A stretch of 64,000 nucleotides of DNA from Halomonas sp. KG2 (GCA_030440445.1 CP098528.1:3472001-3536000), one strand, 5' to 3'; shown: positions 27,996 through 38,518, numbered from the stretch's first letter. Numbers and translations are program-made. Notes: generated by a model not told the origin, from the sequence alone.

Positions 27996-28715
27996 TCAGC
28001 GACGAGTTAGCGAACGATGGACGTACAAATCGTACCGGCTCGTTTTACCTTCCAGCGTATGCTGCGGCGCGGGACCGCCGATAGGGGGTGCTTTACGGGG
28101 GCGCTTGACCACTACTCGATGCGTCGCTACATCCAGCGCAGCTTCTAATAAGCGCGGTGCATCATCGTCATCTCCCGCCAGCTCTCGAAACACGCGCATC
28201 TCTTTTTTGACCAACGCCGACTTTTCACGGTGCGGAAACATCGGATCAAGATGAACAACCTCAGGATCAAAGGCCGCGCTTTCCACAAGGGCAGCCAACT
28301 GCTCAGCGGCATCACCATGGCGGAGCGTCATACGCAAGGCAATCTCTGCTGTCGACTCTGTTCTTGCGGCACGCGCGAGGCCATCCTGAAGCAGCGCGGC
28401 AATCGCCGCGACACGTTCAATTAATAAGACATTTGCGCCCAGGCTTGCCAGTACAAATGCATCCCGACCCAAACCAGCCGTGGCATCCACGACGTTAGGT
28501 GTGATGCCTTTAGCAAGCCCACAGGCTTTTGCCACTAACTGCCCGCGACCACCACCAAACTGACGGCGATGGGCTGCCTTTCCAGCGGCAAAATCCACGC
28601 TAAGCGGTTTTCCGTATTGGCGCTCATCACCTGACAGTGCCAATTGGCCATCAACGTAACTAAGTGCTAACCCCGAAGGCAGCACAAGCGTCTCTGGGCT
28701 TGCCATGTGGCTCAT
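27996..28715 (-). CDS. rsmJ: 16S rRNA (guanine1516-N2)-methyltransferase RsmJ
   Basis: SAM-dependent methyltransferase that modifies G1516 of 16S rRNA. It has 239 residues. The Rossmann SAM-binding motif [17 protein letters not shown] appears in the middle, the RsmJ hallmark [19 protein letters not shown] comes before it, and the catalytic-type motif HLDPMFPHR after it. The ATG overlaps the tsaB stop (ATGA). An alternative start three codons on (MASPETL) is possible. Confidence 0.94.
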   Translation of the reverse strand: MSHMASPETLVLPSGLALSYVDGQLALSGDERQYGKPLSVDFAAGKAAHRRQFGGGRGQLVAKACGLAKGITPNVVDATAGLGRDAFVLASLGANVLLIERVAAIAALLQDGLARAARTESTAEIALRMTLRHGDAAEQLAALVESAAFDPEVVHLDPMFPHREKSALVKKEMRVFRELAGDDDDAPRLLEAALDVATHRVVVKRPRKAPPIGGPAPQHTLEGKTSRYDLYVHRSLTRR

Positions 28716-29413
28716 GCTGGCTTTTTCCAGGCCACGTCGTTGCGCAAATAAACTGGCTGTGCTTCATGGGCTGCCTGACCCAACCCCGCTTCCAAATCAC
28801 GAGCGGCGAGCCATGCCATCTCTTCGGCCCGTGGCTCAAGATCAGTGAGGTGCTGAGACATGTTGGCTTGTAGGCTTAACGCAAAGTCATCCCACAGCGT
28901 AAACCCCGAGCCCACGCCTACCCAGTCGGTCTCCTCCGCAGGCAAACAAAAGTTAGCAGGCGCCACGACTACTTCGTCACTTTGCAAGCTAAGCGTGTCA
29001 TTTAAACAGTGCCAAGTAGCCGCATAGATTTCGCCCATACGGGCATCTAACGCGGTCACTACATGACGAAAATGGTAGCGGCGATGGGCCTGAAGCGCGA
29101 GCGCTTCCAAGGTGGAAATACCCAACAATGGACGATCCAGCCCAAACGCCAAGCCTTGCGCTGCACCGGCAGCGATGCGCAAGCCGGTGAATGAGCCAGG
29201 GCCACGCCCAAACGCAACCGCATCTAGCTGCTGCGTAGAAATATTGGCCTCAGCGAGAATGTCATCCACCATCGGCATTAAGCGCCGGGTATGGGCCCTT
29301 GGCGTCATCTCGAAACGCGCCAAGCATTCACGCTGGCTACCCTGCTGGCGCAATAAAGCCGCAGAGCAGGCACTAGAAGATGCGTCCAGTGCGAGAAGGT
29401 ATAACGATGACAT
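28712..29413 (-). CDS. tsaB: tRNA N6-threonylcarbamoyladenosine biosynthesis protein TsaB
   Basis: Component of the TsaBDE complex that puts the threonylcarbamoyl group on A37 of ANN-decoding tRNAs. It has 233 residues. The ASKHA-type N-terminus reads [16 protein letters not shown], and the [21 protein letters not shown] segment is diagnostic. It leads a unit with rsmJ and the clsB-like gene; adk lies 109 bp upstream on the same strand. Confidence 0.94.
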   Translation of the reverse strand: MSSLYLLALDASSSACSAALLRQQGSQRECLARFEMTPRAHTRRLMPMVDDILAEANISTQQLDAVAFGRGPGSFTGLRIAAGAAQGLAFGLDRPLLGISTLEALALQAHRRYHFRHVVTALDARMGEIYAATWHCLNDTLSLQSDEVVVAPANFCLPAEETDWVGVGSGFTLWDDFALSLQANMSQHLTDLEPRAEEMAWLAARDLEAGLGQAAHEAQPVYLRNDVAWKKPA

Positions 29414-29467
29414 CGATTCTGCACTCCATAAAATAGACCGTCATTATACCTTTACGCGGCCTCAACG

Positions 29468-29500
29468 ACGATGGCCCGCAGGTAACCTGCGGGCCATCGT
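29468..29500 (-). terminator. Long hairpin after adk
   Basis: Perfect 16-bp arms (29468-29483 and 29485-29500) around a single A form a very stable hairpin 22 bp after the adk stop. Neither flank has a T-run, so it may act as an RNA-stabilising or factor-dependent end. Confidence 0.6.
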
Positions 29501-29522
29501 GACATTCACTAGCATGTGCTAC

Positions 29523-30194
<672 letters not shown>

Positions 30195-30371
30195 TTAGTC
30201 GTTAGATATGAATAATTTTTGAATAATGGACTGACAATAACCGTGCCGTTCGGATGACACAACTCCCCAAAAGCCTGATAACGCATTTTTTTAACATTTT
30301 CTTAAGCAAAAACAGTCAGGTGGCAATTTCTTGTACTTTGGTCACCCCTTCTTTGCAGACCTACTGAACTG

Positions 30372-30410
30372 TTTTAAACACAAGCGGCGCCCTATTGGGC
30401 GCCGCTTGTG
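30372..30410 (-). terminator. Rho-independent terminator of aceEF
   Basis: A perfect 14-bp GC-rich stem, plus-strand 30379-30392 and 30397-30410 with loop TATT, is followed on the minus strand by TTTAAAAC. It begins 16 bases after the aceF stop. Confidence 0.85.
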
Positions 30411-30426
30411 GCTTACTGCGAGACGA

Positions 30427-32463
30427 TTACAGCAGCAATCGGCGAATATCCGTCAGCACATCGGCCAGAAAGGCCGTAAAGCGGGCAGCATCCGCACCGT
30501 TAATCGCCCGGTGATCATAGGAGAGCGAGAGCGGCATCATTAAGCGCGGTTGGAAGGCGCTGCCATCCCATACCGGCTTCATCTGCGCTTTCGATACCCC
30601 CAGGATCGCCACTTCCGGCGCATTAACGATCGGTGTGAACGCGGTGCCACCAATCGAGCCAAGGCTCGAAATGGTGAAGCAGCCACCGGTCATCTCATCA
30701 CGCTTAAGCTTCTTGGTTTGCGCTTTCTTGCCTAGCTCCGCCATCTCCTTGGCTATCTCGATCAAGGATTTCTTATCAGCGTTACGCACCACCGGCACCA
30801 TCAGGCCATCCGGCGTATCCACGGCAATCCCAATATGCACGTAGTTTTTCCATACCAGCGTTTCGCCGTCGCCTTTCAGGCTGACGTTGAACTGGGGGAA
30901 TTTACGCAGTGCAAAGGCACAGGCTTTGACCATAAACGGCAACGGTGTCAGCTTGGCGCCCTGGGCTTCAGCCTCGGCTTTCATGGCCTTACGGAAGCTT
31001 TCAAGCTCGGTAATGTCGGCCTCGTCGAACTGCGTCACGTGAGGCACGTTAAGCCAGCTGCGGTGCAGATTGGTCGCGCCCATTTTCAGCAGGCGACCCA
31101 TCGGCTTCTCTTCTACGTCGCCAAACTGACTGAAGTCAACTTCCGGTATCGCGGGAATGCCAGCACCACCACTCGCCGCAGGGGCAGCCGCTGTTTGTGC
31201 TTTACCTTGGTTGGCAATGGCCTGTTTCACGTAGGCCTGCACATCTTCTTTCAGCACCCGATCTTTCGGGCCACTAGGCTTAACAAGACCGAGGTCTACG
31301 CCGAGCTCACGTGCCAGCATGCGTACTGCGGGGCCTGCGTGTACCAGTTTCCCATCGCGGGGCTTATGAGAGGCCATCTGCGCTTCAGGGCTAGGCGTGC
31401 CTTCTGGTGAAGCGGCAGGCTTCGCACTTGACTGACTGGCACTAGAGGACTGAGCTTTCTCCGGCGCCGCTTTTTTAGGGGCTGCCTTCTTGGCACCGGC
31501 TACTTCTATATAGCCAATCACATCGCCTTCAGAGACGGTGTCACCCTCTTTCACAGTAAGCTCTAAGAGCTTGCCTTTGTAAGGGCTCGGCACGTCCATC
31601 GACGCTTTATCAGATTCCAGAGTGATCAACGGGTCTTCTTCGTTGACCTCATCACCTGCCGCCACACCAATTTCGATAATCGGCACGTCAGAAGAACCCG
31701 ACAAGTCAGGTACACGAATCTCTTTGCGCTCAGGCTCACCGCTACCGCTATCTTCTTCAACGACCGGCTCTTCAGCCGCTGCTTCCGGCTCGCTGCTGGC
31801 TTGGCTAGCGGCTTGCTGCGGTGCATCTTCTTCAGCCGATGCATCACCGCCTTCGCCAGCGATTTCCATCTGGCCGATCACGTCGCCTTCCGAGACGGTA
31901 TCGCCTTCTTTTACCGTGAGCGCAACGATCTTACCACCGTGCGGGCTGGGCACGTCCATGGAGGCTTTATCCGACTCCAGGGTGATTAGGGTGTCTTCGG
32001 CGTTGACCTCATCACCGGCGCTGACGGCGACTTCGATGATTTCAACGCTGTCGGAACCGCCCAGGTCAGGCACCTTGATGTCAACGGTTTGCTTGCCGCC
32101 GCTGGCTTTCTTCGCTGCCGGTGCGGGGGCTGCTTCCTGCGTTGGTTTGTCTTGTTTCGCTGGCGCGTCGTTGGGCTGGCTGTCAGACGCGGGGGCTGAC
32201 GTCTCTTCGCCACCGTCTGTGCCGCCTTCAACCTCCAGCTCAACGATGTCGTCGCCTTCGGAGACAGTATCGCCTTCTTTGACCAGCACTTTGAGCACCT
32301 TGCCGCCTTTCGGGGCCGGGACGTCCATGCTGGCTTTGTCGGATTCCAGGGTGATTAGGGTGTCTTCCGCTTCAATGACGTCGCCTTCTGACACCGCAAT
32401 CTCGATGATTTCGACATCGGTATCGCCACCGATATCGGGAACTTTGATGATTTCGCTACTCAA
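30427..32463 (-). CDS. aceF: Pyruvate dehydrogenase E2, dihydrolipoyl acetyltransferase
   Basis: Core subunit of the pyruvate dehydrogenase complex, transferring acetyl groups to CoA. It has 678 residues. Three lipoyl domains carry lysines K43, K166 and K286, each within ESDKASMDVP, and are joined by flexible Ala/Pro/Glu-rich linkers. A peripheral subunit-binding domain (about 370-410, AGPAVRMLARELGVDL) precedes the catalytic domain, which ends with SYDHRAINGADAARF holding the active-site histidine. Its start is 58 bp after aceE on the same strand. Confidence 0.97.
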   Translation of the reverse strand: MSSEIIKVPDIGGDTDVEIIEIAVSEGDVIEAEDTLITLESDKASMDVPAPKGGKVLKVLVKEGDTVSEGDDIVELEVEGGTDGGEETSAPASDSQPNDAPAKQDKPTQEAAPAPAAKKASGGKQTVDIKVPDLGGSDSVEIIEVAVSAGDEVNAEDTLITLESDKASMDVPSPHGGKIVALTVKEGDTVSEGDVIGQMEIAGEGGDASAEEDAPQQAASQASSEPEAAAEEPVVEEDSGSGEPERKEIRVPDLSGSSDVPIIEIGVAAGDEVNEEDPLITLESDKASMDVPSPYKGKLLELTVKEGDTVSEGDVIGYIEVAGAKKAAPKKAAPEKAQSSSASQSSAKPAASPEGTPSPEAQMASHKPRDGKLVHAGPAVRMLARELGVDLGLVKPSGPKDRVLKEDVQAYVKQAIANQGKAQTAAAPAASGGAGIPAIPEVDFSQFGDVEEKPMGRLLKMGATNLHRSWLNVPHVTQFDEADITELESFRKAMKAEAEAQGAKLTPLPFMVKACAFALRKFPQFNVSLKGDGETLVWKNYVHIGIAVDTPDGLMVPVVRNADKKSLIEIAKEMAELGKKAQTKKLKRDEMTGGCFTISSLGSIGGTAFTPIVNAPEVAILGVSKAQMKPVWDGSAFQPRLMMPLSLSYDHRAINGADAARFTAFLADVLTDIRRLLL

Positions 32464-32521
32464 GGTCGCGCTCCTTCCAAATCGGATCGAGCCGGCGGGC
32501 TTCTGCCCGCCGGGCAGCGGT

Positions 32522-35194
32522 TTAGCTGGTCAGCGGGTTTGGCTTGCTGGCATCAATGCCATACTTCTTCAGCGCCTCGCCGACGTGCTTGCGATCAAGC
32601 TCACCACGGTCTGCCAGCGCGCGTAGCGCCGCCACGGTGACGAAGTAGCGGTCTACTTCAAAGAAGTAGCGCAGCTTCTCGCGGGTGTCGGAACGGCCAA
32701 AGCCGTCCGTGCCCAGCACGGTGTACTCGCTCGGCACCCAGGCACGCACCTGGTCGGCGTAGAGCTTCATGTAGTCGGTGGAGGCAATCACCGGGCCGTC
32801 ACGGCCTTCCAGGCACTTCGTCACGTGGGGCTTGTTGGCCTCAGCGTCCGGGTTCAGGAAGCCTTCACGCTCCAGCAGCAGCGCTTCGCGGCGCAGCTCG
32901 TTAAAGCTGGTCACACTCCAGATATCCGCACCAATGCCCCAGTCGTTGGCCAACAGCTCGGCAGCCGCTTCGACTTCGCGCAGGATGGTGCCGGAGCCCA
33001 GCAGTTGCACGCGGCCTTTATCGCCCTGGGTTTCGTTGAGCAGGTACATGCCTTTGACGATATCGTCGGTAGGCACGTTCTCAAGCGCGGGGTGCTCGTA
33101 GTTTTCGTTCATCACCGTCAGGTAGTAGAAGCAGTTCTCTTTGTCGGAGAACATGCGCTTCAGACCATCCTGGAGGATGACCGCCACTTCGTGGGCATAG
33201 GTCGGGTCGTAGCTGCGGCAGTTGGGGATGGTGGAGGCTTGAATCAAGCTGTGGCCATCCTGGTGCTGCAGACCTTCACCGTTGAGCGTGGTACGCCCGG
33301 CGGTGCCGCCGACCATAAAGCCGCGGGCTTGCAGGTCACCGGCGGCCCAGGCCAAGTCACCAATGCGCTGGAAGCCGAACATCGAGTAGTAGACGTAGAA
33401 CGGCAGCAGGGTGACGTTGTTGTTGCTGTAGGACGTCGCGGCGGCAATCCATGCGGACATGGCACCGGCTTCACTAATCCCTTCTTCGAGAATCTGGCCT
33501 TTCTGATCCTCGCGGTAGAACATGATCTGGCCTTTATCGACCGGCTCATACTTCTGACCTTCCGAGGTGTAGATGCCGAGCTGACGGAACATGCCTTCCA
33601 TGCCGAAGGTACGCGCTTCGTCAGGAATAATCGGGACGACATGTTTGCCGAGCTTCTTATCCTTCACCAGGCCGTTCAGCACGCGCACGAACGCCATGGT
33701 GGTCGAGACTTCGCGCCCTTTGGAACCGACCATTTGCGAGGCAAAGGTTTTGTCGTCCAGGCTGGGGATCTCCAGCGCCTCAAAGTCACTGCGGCGGCTC
33801 GGCAGGTAGCCGTTTAAGCGTTCCCGCTGCAGGTGCATGTATTTCAGCTCGGGAGAGTCTTCTTCCGGCTTGTAATAGGGCACATCTTTAAGCTGCTCGT
33901 CGGTGAGCGGAATGCCGAAGCGGTCGCGGAATTTACGCAACGCCTCGTACTCCATGCTCTTGACCTGGTGGGACTCGTTGGCGGCTTCGCCATCGCCGCT
34001 GCCCATGCCGTAGCCTTTGACGGTATGCGCCAGAATGACCGTGGGCTTACCGTTGGTCTGGTTGACCGCTTCGTGGTAGGCCGCGTAGACCTTGAACGGA
34101 TCGTGACCACCGCGGTTGAGCTTCCAGATGTCTTCATCAGACAGGTCGTTGACCATCGCTTCGGTTTCGGGGTACTTACCGAAGAAGTGCTCACGGGTGT
34201 ACGAGCCACCGTTGGCCTTGTAGTTCTGGTACTCACCGTCGACCGCTTCATCCATGCGCTTTTGCAGGATGCCTTTCTTGTCCTTCTCGAACAGCGGATC
34301 CCAGTGACGCCCCCAGACCACCTTGATGACGTTCCAGCCGGCACCACGGAATACGCCTTCGAACTCGTCCATGACGCGGGAGTTGCCGCGCACCGGACCG
34401 TCCAAGCGCTGCAGGTTGCAGTTGATAACGAAGATCAGGTTATCGAGGTTTTCACGCCCCGCTAGGGAGATCGCGCCCAGTGACTCCGGCTCATCACACT
34501 CGCCGTCACCCATGAAGCACCAGATCTTACGGTCGTACATGTCTTTCAGCTCACGGTGATGCAGGTACTTCATCACGTGGGCTTGATAGATGGCCTGAAT
34601 CGGGCCAAGGCCCATGGACACCGTGGGGAACTGCCAGTAGTCCGGCATCAGCCACGGGTGCGGGTAGGAAGAGAGGCCATCGCCGTCGACTTCGCGACGG
34701 AATTTGTCCATCTGCTCTTCTGATAAACGGCCTTCCAAGTAGGAACGCGCGTAAATCCCCGGGGCAACGTGGCCCTGGATGTAAATCAGGTCGCCTTCAA
34801 AATCGCCTTTGGGGGCGCGGAAGAAGTGGTTAAAGCCAACATCGTACAGCGTGGCCGACGACATAAAGCTGGCAATGTGGCCGCCCAGCCCGGGGTTGGC
34901 GCGGTTATTACGGATGACCTGGGCAATGGCGTTGTAACGAATCAACGACCGAATGCGGCGCTCCATAAACAGATCGCCGGGCATCGGTGCTTCGCGATGC
35001 ACAGGGATCGTATTCCGGTGCGGGGTTGTCACCGAGAAGGGTACCTTCATCCCGTCCCGGCGCAGGCGATCCGCCAAGCGGGTCATCAGGTAGCGGGCAC
35101 GATCTTCGCCCTCACGATCCAGTACTGATTCCAGGGATTCCAGCCACTCCGTGGTTTCGAGCGGATCGAGATCTTCTCTTGTCTCCAGACTCAT
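32522..35194 (-). CDS. aceE: Pyruvate dehydrogenase E1 component, homodimeric type
   Basis: Thiamine-diphosphate enzyme that decarboxylates pyruvate and acetylates the E2 lipoyl groups. At 890 residues it is the full-length homodimeric form of gammaproteobacteria. The ThDP motif begins GDGECDEPES and continues to the NLDNLIFVINCNLQ stretch; HTVKGYGMG and GTAGRTTLNGEGLQHQDGHS are characteristic. First gene of aceEF. Repeated TGTAG/CTACA inverted repeats upstream (35309-35542) are candidate operators. Confidence 0.98.
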   Translation of the reverse strand: MSLETREDLDPLETTEWLESLESVLDREGEDRARYLMTRLADRLRRDGMKVPFSVTTPHRNTIPVHREAPMPGDLFMERRIRSLIRYNAIAQVIRNNRANPGLGGHIASFMSSATLYDVGFNHFFRAPKGDFEGDLIYIQGHVAPGIYARSYLEGRLSEEQMDKFRREVDGDGLSSYPHPWLMPDYWQFPTVSMGLGPIQAIYQAHVMKYLHHRELKDMYDRKIWCFMGDGECDEPESLGAISLAGRENLDNLIFVINCNLQRLDGPVRGNSRVMDEFEGVFRGAGWNVIKVVWGRHWDPLFEKDKKGILQKRMDEAVDGEYQNYKANGGSYTREHFFGKYPETEAMVNDLSDEDIWKLNRGGHDPFKVYAAYHEAVNQTNGKPTVILAHTVKGYGMGSGDGEAANESHQVKSMEYEALRKFRDRFGIPLTDEQLKDVPYYKPEEDSPELKYMHLQRERLNGYLPSRRSDFEALEIPSLDDKTFASQMVGSKGREVSTTMAFVRVLNGLVKDKKLGKHVVPIIPDEARTFGMEGMFRQLGIYTSEGQKYEPVDKGQIMFYREDQKGQILEEGISEAGAMSAWIAAATSYSNNNVTLLPFYVYYSMFGFQRIGDLAWAAGDLQARGFMVGGTAGRTTLNGEGLQHQDGHSLIQASTIPNCRSYDPTYAHEVAVILQDGLKRMFSDKENCFYYLTVMNENYEHPALENVPTDDIVKGMYLLNETQGDKGRVQLLGSGTILREVEAAAELLANDWGIGADIWSVTSFNELRREALLLEREGFLNPDAEANKPHVTKCLEGRDGPVIASTDYMKLYADQVRAWVPSEYTVLGTDGFGRSDTREKLRYFFEVDRYFVTVAALRALADRGELDRKHVGEALKKYGIDASKPNPLTS

Positions 35195-35308
35195 AGAGGT
35201 CTCTCCGAATGACGATAAATGACAATGAGCCCCGCCAACCCTTAGGGCCTGGGGCGGCTGCGGTGTTTAGCCACCACAGGCCGATAAAACGCCGACGCCT
35301 AAGCGCCG

Positions 35309-35329
35309 TGTAGATGTTTTCTTTCTACA
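35309..35329. promoter_or_regulatory. TGTAGA/TCTACA inverted repeat upstream of aceE
   Basis: TGTAGA (35309-35314) and TCTACA (35324-35329) are separated by 9 bases. It is the closest of three related inverted repeats to the aceE start, about 115 bp away. Confidence 0.4.
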
Positions 35330-35353
35330 TTCAACAAGCTACGTACTTTTCGA

Positions 35354-35368
35354 TGTAGTAAAGCTACA
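35354..35368. promoter_or_regulatory. TGTAG-N5-CTACA operator candidate upstream of aceE
   Basis: TGTAGTAAAGCTACA is a perfect 5-5-5 inverted repeat. A near copy, TGTAGCCAAACTACC, is at 35528-35542 with the same 5-base spacing. The repetition suggests a dimeric regulator of pyruvate dehydrogenase; the protein is unknown. Confidence 0.5.
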
Positions 35369-35527
35369 CAATTGTCGTAAAAGTTAGCCTTTTGTATATG
35401 AGAAGATACCGCAAAGTCGTCACTCTGCCAATTCCAGCAAGCCCTAAAAGGCTATCGAAAACAGACTATTGCACCGCAACATAAAAAAATAGTAAGACTT
35501 TAGACGAATCTACCAAACGCTCAAAAA

Positions 35528-35542
35528 TGTAGCCAAACTACC
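35528..35542. promoter_or_regulatory. Second TGTAG-N5-CTAC repeat upstream of aceE
   Basis: TGTAGCCAAACTACC repeats the 5-5-5 pattern of the site at 35354 with one mismatch in the right arm. It lies 335 bp before aceE and 71 bp after the ampD stop. Confidence 0.4.
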
Positions 35543-35613
35543 GTTTTATTTACTTACGAGTGAAGTACTTAATTAAATTTCCAACGTTCTTTTACAAATT
35601 TATTAACCCAGCG

Positions 35614-36180
35614 CTAAGCATCTAACTGTTGATAATAATAAGCCCAGTCAAAGGCTGGCCCTGGATCAGTTTTACGCAGTGGAGCCACGTGAGCATGACC
35701 GGTAATGCGTGACTTATCCAGCTGTGGGTAGCGCGCTATTAGCCACTGAGTTACCGCTACTAACCTTTGATATTGCGCTTTGGTAAAAGGGGTCACGTCG
35801 TCACCCTCCAGCTCAATACCCACTGAAAAGTCATTTAAGGCTGTTCGCCACGCCTTTTGATACGGATCCAGCCAGCATGAGCGCCCGGCATGCCAGGCGC
35901 GATGATCTGTATCAACAAACTGTAAGCACTCGCCATCGCGACGAATCAGAAAGTGAGCTGATACCCTAAGATGTGCAATCTCAGCAAAAAAGGGGTGCTC
36001 TGCTGAATTTAGCTGGTTAGTAAACAGTGCCTCAATGGCATCACCACTAAACTGACCGGGCGGCAAACTAATCGCATGAATAAGCAGTAGCGAGACCTCA
36101 CTATTGGGGCGCTGATCGCAGTTGGGTGATGCCATTTGTCTAGCGCTTGGCCACTGCCCATCAAAGGCTGTACTTTTCAT
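35614..36180 (-). CDS. ampD: 1,6-anhydro-N-acetylmuramyl-L-alanine amidase AmpD
   Basis: Cytoplasmic zinc amidase that removes the peptide from anhydromuropeptides during murein recycling. From the ATG at 36180 it is 188 residues, the usual AmpD length; the frame extends to a TTG at 36240 with no support. The zinc and catalytic residues are recognisable: the His of LLLIHAISLPPG, the conserved WHAGRS, the Glu of GIELEG, and the C-terminal GHAHVAPLRKTDPGPAFDW with the second His and the Asp. It diverges from nadC, as in many gammaproteobacteria where the two are neighbours. Confidence 0.95.
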   Translation of the reverse strand: MKSTAFDGQWPSARQMASPNCDQRPNSEVSLLLIHAISLPPGQFSGDAIEALFTNQLNSAEHPFFAEIAHLRVSAHFLIRRDGECLQFVDTDHRAWHAGRSCWLDPYQKAWRTALNDFSVGIELEGDDVTPFTKAQYQRLVAVTQWLIARYPQLDKSRITGHAHVAPLRKTDPGPAFDWAYYYQQLDA

Positions 36181-36263
36181 AACAGATACACTCTTCTCTA
36201 CGTTGGCATTCTCTTTCACTATAATGCCCAACACACTCAATAACGCCTAGAGAACTCACCGCC

Positions 36264-37118
36264 ATGCATTATGAAAACGCTCTTGCCGAAGAGATACGCG
36301 CTAGCGCAGCCCGCTTACTAGCTGAGGATATTGGCCCTGGCGATATTACAGCGCAGCTAATCCCTGAGAACCAATGGGCAACCGCCAGCATCATTACGCG
36401 TGAACCCGCAGTACTTTGTGGTGTTGCTTGGGTAGATGAGATTTTTCGACGGTTAGATAACCGCGTTACGCTACGTTGGCAGGCAGCAGACGGCGACTCT
36501 CTTCAAGCAGATCAGTGTTTTTTAGAGCTAGAAGGGCCTGCTCGCAGCCTACTGACCGGTGAACGAGCGGCCCTAAATATGCTGCAAACATTGTCTGCCA
36601 CAGCTACCTCAACACGACATTATGTTGATTTAATTGAAGGCACTAATGTCCGTTTACTAGATACGCGTAAAACGTTGCCTGGAATGCGCCTCGCCCAAAA
36701 GTACGCCGTAACCTGCGGCGGTGGACATAATCATCGTATAGGATTGTGGGATGCTTTCTTAATTAAAGAGAATCATATTACTGCTTGTGGCGGTATTAAG
36801 GCAGCCGTTGAGCAAGCTCGTAAACTGGCAAGTGACCTGCCAGTAGAGGTAGAGGTGGAAACGTTTGAGGAGCTTGATCAGGCACTGGCCGCAAAGGCAG
36901 ACATTATCATGCTCGATAATTTCGCCTTAGAAGACTTACATGTAGCCGTCGAAATAAATGGTGGGCGGGCAACACTTGAGGCCTCTGGCAATGTCGGCGC
37001 AGCCACATTAAAGGCAATTGCCGATACTGGTGTTGACTGTATTTCCAGCGGCGCACTTACCAAAGACCTAAAATCGATCGATTTATCGATGCGTATTACC
37101 CACACCTTCGACATTTGA
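36264..37118 (+). CDS. nadC: Nicotinate-nucleotide pyrophosphorylase (quinolinate phosphoribosyltransferase)
   Basis: Makes nicotinate mononucleotide from quinolinate and PRPP in de novo NAD synthesis. It has 284 residues. The N-terminal [10 protein letters not shown], the PRPP-site region [20 protein letters not shown], the [20 protein letters not shown] segment and the C-terminal [14 protein letters not shown] region ([18 protein letters not shown]) are all conserved. It converges with the GNAT gene, with a 5-bp gap. Confidence 0.97.
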   Translation: MHYENALAEEIRASAARLLAEDIGPGDITAQLIPENQWATASIITREPAVLCGVAWVDEIFRRLDNRVTLRWQAADGDSLQADQCFLELEGPARSLLTGERAALNMLQTLSATATSTRHYVDLIEGTNVRLLDTRKTLPGMRLAQKYAVTCGGGHNHRIGLWDAFLIKENHITACGGIKAAVEQARKLASDLPVEVEVETFEELDQALAAKADIIMLDNFALEDLHVAVEINGGRATLEASGNVGAATLKAIADTGVDCISSGALTKDLKSIDLSMRITHTFDI

Positions 37119-37123
37119 TGTAC

Positions 37124-37684
37124 TCAGGTTTCGACAGCGTTAAGCTTTTTGACTAAGCGATAGCGTTTCAAAAGCTCGCCACTGCGCTCTACCCACTGCT
37201 CGCCGAGGTTGCTAAAACCTCGGCGAATCAAGCGTTCATAAAGCACTGAGCTTGCTTCAATTTCTACACTCGATACGCCCTGCTCAAGCAACATACGTTC
37301 AGCGTGTATCAACAGTGTGGTACCGATCCCACGTCCAGTCAGTGAAGGCCACACATAAAGTGTCTCTATGCGTTTGGCCGCAATATCCAGCTCTAAAAAA
37401 CCTACGCATCGCCCATCACAGCTGGCGACCAGCGTAGTATAAAGCGTTTGTCTGGCCGCCCAGGCGCTTGCCTCGCGTGGCAGAGCATTCGCCCAAGCTC
37501 GGCGTTCGTCTACACCATAGTGGGAAGCGGCACTCTGCATCACGGCGTGATAAAACACCTCTGCTTGGTCAGCTGCGTCACGGGTAAACCCTTCACGATA
37601 GATAATTCTTGGAGTAGGCGTAGAAGGTGTTTGGCTCACGTTAGCACTTGTCACGTTGGTGCTTGTCACGTTGGTACTTAGCAT
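37124..37684 (-). CDS. GNAT-family N-acetyltransferase
   Basis: Acetyl-CoA-dependent acyltransferase of the GNAT fold with unknown substrate. It has 186 residues. The acetyl-CoA-binding motif is RGIGTTLLIHAE, preceded by the strand IETLYVWPSLTG, and the C-terminal half has the LYERLIRRGF segment common in the family. The first 17 residues are a micro-repeat (TNVTS, TNVTS, ANVSQ) encoded by three 15-bp tandem units at 37637-37681. It is divergent from trmO. Confidence 0.85.
   Translation of the reverse strand: MLSTNVTSTNVTSANVSQTPSTPTPRIIYREGFTRDAADQAEVFYHAVMQSAASHYGVDERRAWANALPREASAWAARQTLYTTLVASCDGRCVGFLELDIAAKRIETLYVWPSLTGRGIGTTLLIHAERMLLEQGVSSVEIEASSVLYERLIRRGFSNLGEQWVERSGELLKRYRLVKKLNAVET
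37637..37681. repeat. Three 15-bp tandem repeats at the 5' end of the GNAT gene
   Basis: Units 37637-37651, 37652-37666 and 37667-37681 share CACGTT-G/A-G-x-C/A-CTTG. The period is a multiple of three, so copy changes would only lengthen or shorten the protein's N-terminus. Confidence 0.8.
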
Positions 37685-37789
37685 GTATACAACTCCACTA
37701 TTTAATTATCGCACCTTAACGTTTCATTGCATCCCAACTCGATGCTTGGCTGTTTTATACTTCGTTTTTATCTACACGTAAGGTGTGTC

Positions 37790-38518
37790 ATGCACGATAT
37801 ATCCATAACTGAGCCATTTACCATCAACCCTATAGGTTATATTGAAAGCGACTACCCTGATAAGTTTGGCATTCCTCGCCAACCAGGACTAGCGACGGCA
37901 GCGAAAGCGACACTGGTATTAACGCCCCCCTTCAACACACCGTTAAGCGTTCGTGGACTTGAAGCATTTAGCCACTTATGGATCAGCTTTATATTTCACC
38001 GCAGCCCCGAAGAGTGGGTTCCCCTTGTACGCCCTCCCCGACTGGGTGGCAATAAAAAAATAGGGGTATTCGCGAGTCGCAGCACACACCGGCCTAATCG
38101 TTTAGGGCTATCACTTGTTGAGCTAGTGGGAATTGATACGCACCATGGTGTACGCCTACTGCTCAAAGGAGCAGATTTAATGACAGGCACGCCCGTAGCG
38201 GATATCAAACCTTACCTGCCTTGGACTGAAGCCGTTCCGAATGCACGCTCAGGCTATGCCTCTGCACCGCCACCTTTTTACCCCGTAGAATTCTCCTCAG
38301 CGGCCGAAACAGCGCTCGCTGAACGCGCAGATGCTAGTGACTTAAGGCGGCTCATTACCCAAGTATTAGGCCAAGACCCACGACCCGCTTACCATCAGGA
38401 TCAACTAGAACGGGAATATGGCATGCAGTTAAGAGATGTCAATATTCGTTTTCAAGTACAACAGATGCCTGAGCTAGGCAATGTCGTTTATATAATCAAC
38501 ATTCAAAAAAACAACTAA
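37790..38518 (+). CDS. trmO: tRNA (N6-threonylcarbamoyladenosine(37)-N6)-methyltransferase TrmO
   Basis: TsaA/YaeB-family SAM-dependent methyltransferase acting on t6A37 of certain tRNAs. From the ATG at 37790 (AAGGTG just upstream) it is 242 residues; the frame is open back to 37727. Family motifs include the N-terminal INPIGYIES, GIPRQPGL, the FSHLWISFIFH strand, and GVFASRSTHRPNRLGLSLV. It fits functionally with tsaB in this window, whose product makes its substrate. It converges with the CHASE2 kinase gene across a heptamer repeat. Confidence 0.93.
   Translation: MHDISITEPFTINPIGYIESDYPDKFGIPRQPGLATAAKATLVLTPPFNTPLSVRGLEAFSHLWISFIFHRSPEEWVPLVRPPRLGGNKKIGVFASRSTHRPNRLGLSLVELVGIDTHHGVRLLLKGADLMTGTPVADIKPYLPWTEAVPNARSGYASAPPPFYPVEFSSAAETALAERADASDLRRLITQVLGQDPRPAYHQDQLEREYGMQLRDVNIRFQVQQMPELGNVVYIINIQKNN

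Larger units (their letters stand above)
35195..35613. other. Promoter region of aceEF
   Basis: No gene is seen in these 419 bases, which are AT-rich and lie between aceE and the 3' end of ampD, both read leftward. The notable content is a set of TGTAG/CTACA inverted repeats, listed separately. No PdhR-type AATTGGT/ACCAATT palindrome was found. Confidence 0.6.

Noticed and set aside
31622..32626. A 334-codon plus-strand open frame rich in Ser and Pro
   Set aside because: It is antisense to the lipoyl domains of aceF; the composition follows from the complementary codons.
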